Of a DNA stretch of 64,000 nt, positions 57,633 through 64,000 are shown in pieces. Source of the stretch: an uncultured Prevotella sp. (GTDB lineage Bacteria > Bacteroidota > Bacteroidia > Bacteroidales > Bacteroidaceae); NCBI GenBank assembly GCA_900550035.1, contig URQS01000007.1, forward strand, positions 1 through 64,000, written 5' to 3'. The stretch's first letter is position 1, and each line of letters starts with the position of its first letter. Both the position numbers and the translations under genes were made by a program. A model generated the notes under the pieces. It saw only the letters and a list, made by a program, of their open reading frames with translations. It searched no databases and was not told the DNA's origin.

Positions 57633-57722
57633 ATGATGATAGTAAGTTTAATAGTATTGGCATGCGTTGTTTCACTTGCACAGGCATTTGTTGTTAACAA
57701 CAATGTGTACCTTACTAAGTAA
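57633..57722 (+). CDS. 29-residue hydrophobic protein, twin B
   Basis: The frame encodes 29 residues starting MMIVSLIVLACVVSLAQAFV and ending VNNNVYLTK. Length, membrane segment and the VVNN motif match twin A. It is preceded by GAGAAAGGATAAC, and the unit closes with a strong terminator. Same size and shared motif in two separate frames make chance unlikely. No family is recognised. Confidence 0.6.
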   Translation: MMIVSLIVLACVVSLAQAFVVNNNVYLTK

Positions 57723-57770
57723 TTTGCTGCTTTAACAAGTACAAATTTTCAATTCATATATATTTACGCG

Positions 57771-57828
57771 AAAGCGGTTGCACGAAGTCTCTGCAAGGAG
57801 GCTGCATGCAACCGCTTTTCTTTTTTTC
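57771..57828 (+). terminator. Terminator of the twin small-protein unit
   Basis: AAAGCGGTTGCA pairs with TGCAACCGCTTT and is followed by TCTTTTTTT. Confidence 0.85.
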
Positions 57829-57877
57829 ATGAGATTGAAGTAGTGCCAAAACGTGTTTTGTTTTGGCACACTCTCAA

Positions 57878-60351
57878 TTAGTCTTGATAGTACACACGCT
57901 TAACACGGTTGCTGATACCGGTCAGCACCTCGTATGGGATTGTGTCTATAGTGTCTGACAATACTGTTACGGGCAGTTCTTCGCCGAAGATTATCACCTG
58001 GTCGCCCTCCTTGCAGTCGATGTCGGTCACGTCAATCATTGCCACGTCCATGCAGATGTTGCCTACATATTCAGCCTTCTTGCCGTTAACGAGGCAGTAG
58101 CAGTGACGATTGCCTAAGTGGCGGTTCAGTCCGTCGGCATAACCAATAGGTATTGCGGCGATGCGCGAGTCGCGTGTCAGTGTTCCGCGGCGGCTGTATC
58201 CTATGGTTTCGTTGGCAGGAATGTCGTGTATCTGCAGTATTGTAGTCTTCAGCGTAGTCACGTTGTTTATCATCGAGTTGTCGCGTGAGTCGTAGCCGTA
58301 GAGTCCAAGTCCGAGTCGGCACATGTCAAGCTGGCGTTCGGGGAAGTGTTCAATACCAGCCGAATTGTCTATGTGGCGCAGTATCTTGTGTGGGAAAGCG
58401 GCGCAGAGTTGCTTGCTGCCCTTCTCGAACAATTCAAACTGATGGGCTGAGAACTCGTCGAACGAGTCGCTGTCGCTGCCTACGAAGTGTGAGAATACAG
58501 AGCGTGGTATCACAGCCGACTGATGTTGCAGACGGTCAATAAGCTCAGGCATATCCTTCAATGGGTCGAAACCGAGGCGGTGCATACCAGTGTCGAGCTT
58601 GATGTGTACGGGGAAGTTGTTTATGCCGTTCTTCTGAGCCTCGCGCACAAGAGCGTCGGCAGTCGGAACGAGTACACCTCTGGTTCAAGGTCGTAGTCGA
58701 ACATGGTCTTGAACGCCGACATTTCGGGGTTCATAATCATTATGTTCGATGTAATACCGTTCTTGCGCAGTGTCACGCCCTCATCTGCCACTGCCACAGC
58801 CAGATAGTCTACGCGGTGGTCTTGCAGAGTCTTGGCTATCTCCACGGCACCGGCTCCGTAGGCATCTGCCTTTATCATGCACACGAGTTTGGTCTCGGGT
58901 TTCATGAACGAGCGGTAGAAGTTGAGGTTCTTGACAACGTTCGAGAGGTTCACTTCGAGAATTGTCTCGTGCACCTTCTGTACAAGCAGTTCGGTGATAT
59001 TGTCAAATCCGAAGCGGCGTGCGCCCTTAATCAGAATCACCTCGTTGCGCAATGTCTCAAAGACAGTGCTGTGGATGAACGATGTAACATCATGGAAGAA
59101 GAACTTTTCTGGCACCTTTATCATGTCTGCATAATCCATAATCTGCGGGCCGATACCTATAATCTTGTTCACACCACGCTGCACGCTGAGTTTCGACACC
59201 TCCTTATAGAGCTGTTCGAGCGGTTCGCCCGTCTGGTATATGTCACTCAGGATGAGTGTGCGCTTACGTCCCTTATGGTCGGGGCGGCGGTTCATGAAGT
59301 CGAGAGCAATGTCGAGCGAGTTGATGTCCGAATTGTACGAGTCGTTGATGAGCGTGCATCCGTGCTGTCCTTCTTTCACCTCCAGGCGCATAGCTACCGG
59401 TTCCAGATTCTTCATGCGCTCAGCCAGAAGCTCGCGCGAGAGTCCGAGGTGCAGTGCCACGACAGCAGTTGTGACAGAGTTGCGCACCGAAGCCTCGTCG
59501 ATGAACGGCAGGTCGTATTCGCTCTCTTCACCATTATATATATAATGTATGGTAGATGTGAAGTCCTTCTTCTCCACTTTCTTTACGAACAGGGCAGCCT
59601 TAGGGTCCCTCATCGACCATGCAAGGTTGTCGCCACGATAGTCGAAGCTCTTCACCACGTTGTCAACGATAGTGTCATCCTTGCAGTATACAATGGTCTT
59701 GGCATCGTGGAATAGTTGTATTTTCTCACGACACTTCTCCTCAAGCGATTCGAAATTCTTCTGATGTGCATCACCGATGAATGTCAGTACGGCTATATCG
59801 GGCTGTATGATGTCGCGCAGTGCGAGCATCTCGCCCGGTTCGCTGATACCAGCCTCGAATACTCCCACCTGGCTCTGCTCGTTTAGGAGCCATACCGACA
59901 GAGGCACTCCAATCTGCGAGTTGTAGCTGCGTGGCGAGCGTGTCACGTTGATTTCGGGCGACAGAAGTTGGTAGAGCCATTCCTTAACAATGGTCTTACC
60001 GTTTGAGCCAGTGATTCCTACGATAGGAATGTTGTATTCGTCGCGGTGGCGTTCGGCAAGTCGTTGCAGTGCTACAAGCGAGTTCTCCACACGCAGGAAG
60101 TTGGCATTGGCATAGGTAGTGGCATAGTCCAATGGCACATGTTCCACCACGAAGTTGCGCACTCCGCGTCTGTAGAGGTCGGAAATATAATTATGACCGT
60201 CACCACGTCCCGACTTCAGGGCGAAGAACAATGTCTCCTCGGCGAAGCACAACGAGCGGCTGTCTGTTAGCAGAAACCCTATGTTGGCGTCGGCATTGCC
60301 GAAGCGATGGGCTCCTATGAGCGTTGTAACTTTTTCAATAGTATAAGTCAT
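57878..60351 (-). pseudogene. murF-alr: MurF-Alr fusion gene interrupted by a one-base frameshift
   Basis: Two minus-strand frames (58621-60351 and 57878-58648) together encode a bifunctional enzyme. The N-terminal MurF (UDP-MurNAc-tripeptide:D-Ala-D-Ala ligase) has the P-loop GITGSNGKTIVKEWL. The C-terminal alanine racemase has MIKADAYGAGAVEIAKTL with the PLP Lys, and GYSRRGTLTRDSR. The frame breaks near 58655-58663. One frame reads EVYSFRLPTLL..., and the other resumes as DALVREAQKNGINNFP, so one base appears missing. The joined protein would be about 824 residues, the normal fusion size. Because MurF is essential, a sequencing error is the likeliest cause, or else two separate polypeptides are made. 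No slippery heptamer is seen. A -7 box (TAAGTTTG, 60377-60384) lies upstream. Confidence 0.85.
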
Positions 60352-60450
60352 ATTCCGATAAATTGATATTATGTTGCAAACTTACTTATTTTCTCGCACA
60401 TATAGGCAGATTACAGGAGTTTTTTTAGTAAAGAAAAGGAAAAGCTTTGC

Positions 60451-61821
60451 TTATTCAAACACATCTTCTACTACATTCTTTGGAAGAAATACGTTATGTT
60501 TAATACCGTCTTTAGGTGGATATTTTAGGAAAAGACAGTACACCACTTCCTTACCTTTAATGAGCGGAAGTCCTTCGCTACGTACTTTCAGGTCGGCAAA
60601 CAGACGTTCTGCATAATCTGGTTCTGTCCATTTGCATTCACCAATGAGTATTTTCTTACGGTCCATTGATTCTGCCACGACATCAAGTTCCACTGATTTT
60701 TCGCGTGAAATGCTGCCCCACCAACGTCCTGCTACGTTCCAGAGTGTTCCGTCAACGACATTTCCGCTCACTGCATTACGGCAGAGTATTTCCCATCGGT
60801 TGGCTACAAATTCGTTCATTGTTTTCGAAATCATTTCTTCTACTACCTTGTCGCGTCCGAGTGCTATTAACGAACGGTTGGGCACCACATATCGATAAAA
60901 GAAACACATAAATGGATCGGCAACATGATATACACCCCGCTTGCTGCTGCGTGGACTCTCGCCGTATGGAATTTCGCGTTCTACAAAACCGAGATTTGTA
61001 AGTTTTTGAAGCGGACGACTTAGTTCTGTTGCAGGTTTGCCGAGCTTTGCTGCTATCTCTGATATCTTGTTTACGCCATTGCCGATGAGCGAGAGAAGCG
61101 TTGACGACAGTGTCGTTTGTTGAAAGTCGTCCATAAAGAGCCGTGCAGGTTCTTCGTATAGTGTCCCGTTAACATTCACAATGTTGTATTTTATAGCTTC
61201 TGCCATACTTGTTTCCTTTTCGCGCAGTTCCCAATAGCGTGGCACACCGCCCCATACTGCATACTCTTCTACTGTATTCAAGGCATTGGTCTGCAATATT
61301 TCTTGTAGGAATCGTACATGAATAGGTTCGAGTTTAATTATGTTATCGGCACGTCCATACAGTGGTTCAGCAGCGTTGAGCACAAGTCCCTGCATCATTT
61401 GTTGCGACGATCCGCATAGTACGATGTTATAGCGTAAGGATTTTGAATCGATTAGTTTTTGAAGAATCGACGGCAGGGTACGGTCGCTCTTGACAAGCAG
61501 CGGAAACTCATCCATACATAGGCAGAACTTCTCGTTGGTGCGATAGTTGGCTTGAGTTAGGAGCGATTCCCAGTCTGGATATTCCACTTTGTCAAAACCT
61601 TCGAACTTTGTGGATAGAAGACGTGCAAGCAAACGTCTCTGCTGGCTGCTCTCTGAATTGTCAGCCATAAAATATACGTCGTCATTATTGAACACACGCT
61701 TTATGAGCGTCGACTTGCCTAATCGTCTACGCCCATATATAACGCTTAAGCCAGTGTCTGCTGATTCATGCAGACACTTGTGCAGTCGCTTTTGTTCTTC
61801 TATTCTGTCTACAAACTTCAT
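60451..61821 (-). CDS. AAA ATPase with DUF234-type nuclease-like domain
   Basis: This protein belongs to the archaeal-type ATPase family (P-loop GRRRLGKSTLIKR near residues 30-42, Walker B FCLCMDEFP). A winged-helix region follows (about 265-310, ISEIAAKLGKPATELSRPLQ). The C-terminal DUF234 domain has ELDVVAESMDRKKILIGECK, an acid-x-acid and E-x-K pattern like that of PD-(D/E)XK nucleases. Such proteins are common and of uncertain role, perhaps in defence or element maintenance. Length 456 residues. It is a single gene. Confidence 0.85.
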   Translation of the reverse strand: MKFVDRIEEQKRLHKCLHESADTGLSVIYGRRRLGKSTLIKRVFNNDDVYFMADNSESSQQRRLLARLLSTKFEGFDKVEYPDWESLLTQANYRTNEKFCLCMDEFPLLVKSDRTLPSILQKLIDSKSLRYNIVLCGSSQQMMQGLVLNAAEPLYGRADNIIKLEPIHVRFLQEILQTNALNTVEEYAVWGGVPRYWELREKETSMAEAIKYNIVNVNGTLYEEPARLFMDDFQQTTLSSTLLSLIGNGVNKISEIAAKLGKPATELSRPLQKLTNLGFVEREIPYGESPRSSKRGVYHVADPFMCFFYRYVVPNRSLIALGRDKVVEEMISKTMNEFVANRWEILCRNAVSGNVVDGTLWNVAGRWWGSISREKSVELDVVAESMDRKKILIGECKWTEPDYAERLFADLKVRSEGLPLIKGKEVVYCLFLKYPPKDGIKHNVFLPKNVVEDVFE

Positions 61822-61890
61822 TTACTCAAATATTATGTTTTGCAAAAATAATGTTTTTCAAACATAATAACAAGAGAAAGCGACATTTTT

Positions 61891-63336
61891 TTATATTTCA
61901 TCAATTGTCGTGGAATCAGCCTCGATAAACATTGAGTCGTCCATTTCGGCGAGCGACTTCTTTTTCTTGTTTTCCTTTGCTCCTGCCTTAAGCAGGTTGC
62001 GGGCGGCTGTTATTATGCTTGCGCCACTGTCGGCGGTTGTTATTTTCAGTTTAGCGATTTTCTTTATGGTGTCGTTCATGCTTGTCTCCACGTCGCTGAA
62101 TCGCATACCGAAGTCCTGCACACGATCGATAACGGTGTTGGCGGCATCAATCATAGCTTGCTGGTTTTTGAGCTGTCGCACTTGGGTCCACATCATTTCC
62201 AGCACGCGCAGGTTCATGTACATAGTCTGCGGACCAAGTATCATCACTCCTTCGTCGTAAGCCTCGCGCCACAGTGTGCTGTCGTTGAGCAATGCAAGGT
62301 TTAGCGCACCCTCAATAGGCACGTACATTATGGCGAAGTTGAGCTTGTTGTATCCGCTTGGCAGATACTTGGTGTATTCCTTTTTAGCCAGTCGTTTCAC
62401 CTGGGCTCTTACGCTTGCGATGTGCGATTTCAGATATTCAGTCTTCTCGGGAGTTCCGTCTTCGGCGTTCATGTATCGCTCGTAGTCGGTCAGCGACATT
62501 TTGGAGTCTACCACAACGTGGCGGTTGTTGGGGAAGTGTAGTATGAAGTCGGGTATCAGTCCCTTTCCGTCGTCGCCTTTGGCAGTCTTTCCAGCCTTGT
62601 CTTTCAGGGTTTCCTGCGTGTCAAACTGTTCGCCCTCCTTCAGTTCGAGGTCTTCGAGCAGTTGCTTAAGTTTCAGCTCACCGAAGTTGCCTTGCACCTT
62701 TACCTCACCTGTTAGCGCACGTGTCAGTCGGTCGGCGGTCTCGCCCAATGCCACACTCTTCTGCATATTAATCTTAATAGTTTCGTCAAGACGGGTTAGA
62801 GCTTCGCTCTGCTGCGCCTTCGATTTGTCGAAAGCCTCCTGCATATCCTTCAGACTTTGTTGCAGAGGGTCAATAATCTTCGATACCTGCTCCTTGTTTC
62901 GCTCACCCAGTTCTTCCTGACGGCGCTTCAGAATTTCCTCCGACGTAGTCTGCATCTGCTCGCGAATGAGCTGGAGCTGGTTGTCCACCTGCTCCTTGTT
63001 CATCTGCTTCAATGCCTCAATCTGCTTGTCGGCATTGTCCTTTGTTTGTGCAAGTTGCTTGTCGTGCGAATCCTTCAGTTCTGCAATCTGCTTGTCGTAC
63101 GCCTCCTTGAAGTCCGCCAGTTGTCGGTCGAACGATTCTTTCATTTCGGCTTCTTTCTGTCTGTTGCGTTCAGTTTCGGTTTTGAGCGATGCTTTATAGT
63201 TGTCGGCATAAGCTTTCTGTACGTCACGTTCTGATGTCAGCGTCTTGATTTGTTCGGTCTGGCTCTTGCTTCCCAACAGATATCCTACCGCTGCCATGAC
63301 TACAGCAGCAATGCCTAAAATAATGTATACTACCAT
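61891..63336 (-). CDS. rmuC: DNA recombination protein RmuC
   Basis: RmuC is a membrane-anchored, coiled-coil protein with a nuclease-like core that limits inversions at short inverted repeats in E. coli. The sequence has an N-terminal helix (VYIILGIAAVVMAAVGYLLG), a long coiled coil rich in Lys, Glu and Gln (about 25-195), and the RmuC domain (about 215-430). The domain includes QGNFGELKLKQLLEDLEL and PDFILHFPNNRHVVVDSKMS. The C-terminal tail is acidic. Length 481 residues. It follows the transporter gene by 33 bases. Confidence 0.93.
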   Translation of the reverse strand: MVVYIILGIAAVVMAAVGYLLGSKSQTEQIKTLTSERDVQKAYADNYKASLKTETERNRQKEAEMKESFDRQLADFKEAYDKQIAELKDSHDKQLAQTKDNADKQIEALKQMNKEQVDNQLQLIREQMQTTSEEILKRRQEELGERNKEQVSKIIDPLQQSLKDMQEAFDKSKAQQSEALTRLDETIKINMQKSVALGETADRLTRALTGEVKVQGNFGELKLKQLLEDLELKEGEQFDTQETLKDKAGKTAKGDDGKGLIPDFILHFPNNRHVVVDSKMSLTDYERYMNAEDGTPEKTEYLKSHIASVRAQVKRLAKKEYTKYLPSGYNKLNFAIMYVPIEGALNLALLNDSTLWREAYDEGVMILGPQTMYMNLRVLEMMWTQVRQLKNQQAMIDAANTVIDRVQDFGMRFSDVETSMNDTIKKIAKLKITTADSGASIITAARNLLKAGAKENKKKKSLAEMDDSMFIEADSTTIDEI

Positions 63337-63369
63337 ATATTTGTTGTATTATAATTAGTCGTGTTGAGG

Positions 63370-64000
63370 TTATTTCTTCGTGTTTTCTTTTCGTCTTGAA
63401 GCCATAAGATTCTGCAATACCACGCTCAGTATCACCATTGTGATGCCTACATAGAAAGAAATGTTCAGCTCACGACCTTCACCGAATGCCGCGAAAGCTA
63501 TGAGAATGGTGTAGCACGGCTCAAGGTTGTAGGTGAGGTTGACGGTGAATGCTGATAGTTTCTTTAGCACAATGATTTGCAGGAGATACAGACCTGCTGT
63601 GCAGAACAATGCCAGACACAGAAGCCACCATAGGTTGTCGCCTTCTGGTACTACCATTACGGGTTGTGACGAAGGATAAATCATCAGATAGAACGGTATG
63701 ATGATGCTCACACCTATCAGTCCGCCCACCATCAGATATAATAATGCTGTGCGCGACTTGATGTCCTGGCAAGCCGTCTTGTTTGTTATGGCATATAGCG
63801 AGCACACGGCAGCCGATAGTACGCCGATGATGATACCCGTTCGATAGCGGGTGTCGAACGAGAATATGCAAGCCAGTCCTACAATGGTGATAAGTGCCAA
63901 TAGCATATCAACAATCGAAAATCGCTTGCGCAGTATCATCGGCTCGAATATGGATGTGAAGAAGCAGATGCTGGCAAAACTCACCACACCGATTGATACA
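63370..64000 (-). CDS. DMT (EamA) family transporter, 5' end outside the window
   Basis: The visible 205 residues form at least five hydrophobic helices with the EamA pattern. LILRKRFSIVDMLLALITIV, GIIIGVLSAAVCSLYAITNK and NLEPCYTILIAFAAFGE are the usual repeat elements. The protein ends with a basic tail. The drug/metabolite superfamily exports or imports small molecules, and the substrate is unknown. About 90 N-terminal residues lie beyond the right edge of the window. Confidence 0.85.
   Translation of the reverse strand, partial: VSIGVVSFASICFFTSIFEPMILRKRFSIVDMLLALITIVGLACIFSFDTRYRTGIIIGVLSAAVCSLYAITNKTACQDIKSRTALLYLMVGGLIGVSIIIPFYLMIYPSSQPVMVVPEGDNLWWLLCLALFCTAGLYLLQIIVLKKLSAFTVNLTYNLEPCYTILIAFAAFGEGRELNISFYVGITMVILSVVLQNLMASRRKENTKK

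Noticed and set aside
58640..58675. Programmed frameshift between murF and alr
   Set aside because: No slippery heptamer or following pseudoknot is apparent; a missing base is a simpler explanation.
1..64000. tRNA and rRNA genes
   Set aside because: I found no cloverleaf or conserved rRNA segment on reading; a dedicated RNA search would be needed to exclude one.

Overview
The window reads as a Bacteroidota chromosome, most likely Prevotellaceae. Evidence: a SusC/SusD pair, a BspA-like leucine-rich-repeat surface protein, a MurF-Alr coding unit, HU-related and smalltalk proteins, and many promoters of the Bacteroidota type (TTG or TTTG, 19-21 bases, TAnnTTTG). Species is not determined.

Left part (1 to about 22.5 kb) is accessory DNA. 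It starts with a minus-strand cluster of two HU-like proteins and a 35-residue smalltalk protein, driven by a promoter with three 22-bp iterons just upstream. Then comes an HUH (REP-associated tyrosine type) transposase with a DprA/SLOG-like C-terminus. Next is an AT-rich five- or six-gene defence-type operon (3.3-11.7 kb): an unknown RteC-like protein, a cytosine-5 DNA methyltransferase, a MORC/MutL-like GHKL ATPase, a Z1 ATPase, a PD-(D/E)XK nuclease (DUF4420-like) and an unrecognised protein. A KilAC/DUF3127/DUF3987/DUF5675 island (11.9-16.7 kb) follows. It is preceded by a promoter whose transcript begins with an intrinsic terminator. Then an ORF6N gene and a broken serine recombinase lie between perfect 29-bp inverted repeats (16.8-18.8 kb). 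Last are a PP2C remnant with a small membrane protein, and the BspA-like protein.

Right part (22.9-64 kb) is mostly core: a UvrD helicase with an inserted DEDDh exonuclease, dnaA, an MlaD-like protein, an amidase, folB, class II ribonucleotide reductase with queF, SusCD, a queuosine-precursor transporter, pgi, gpsA, lysS, menE, gluQ, a PNGase F-like protein, mnmA, a GH109-type protein, a CobW GTPase, murF-alr (frameshifted here), an AAA ATPase, rmuC and a DMT transporter cut by the window edge.

Themes: (1) queuosine metabolism is represented three times (queF, transporter, gluQ), and the transporter leader can fold as a preQ1-I-like pseudoknot. (2) Host-glycan use is suggested by SusCD, PNGase F-like and GH109-type proteins. 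(3) Compact GC hairpins with 3-base loops, set in AT-rich words, recur between accessory genes and may be REP-like substrates of the HUH transposase. (4) A complete small transcription unit at 57.3-57.8 kb, with its own promoter and terminator, encodes two related 29-residue hydrophobic proteins that I do not recognise.
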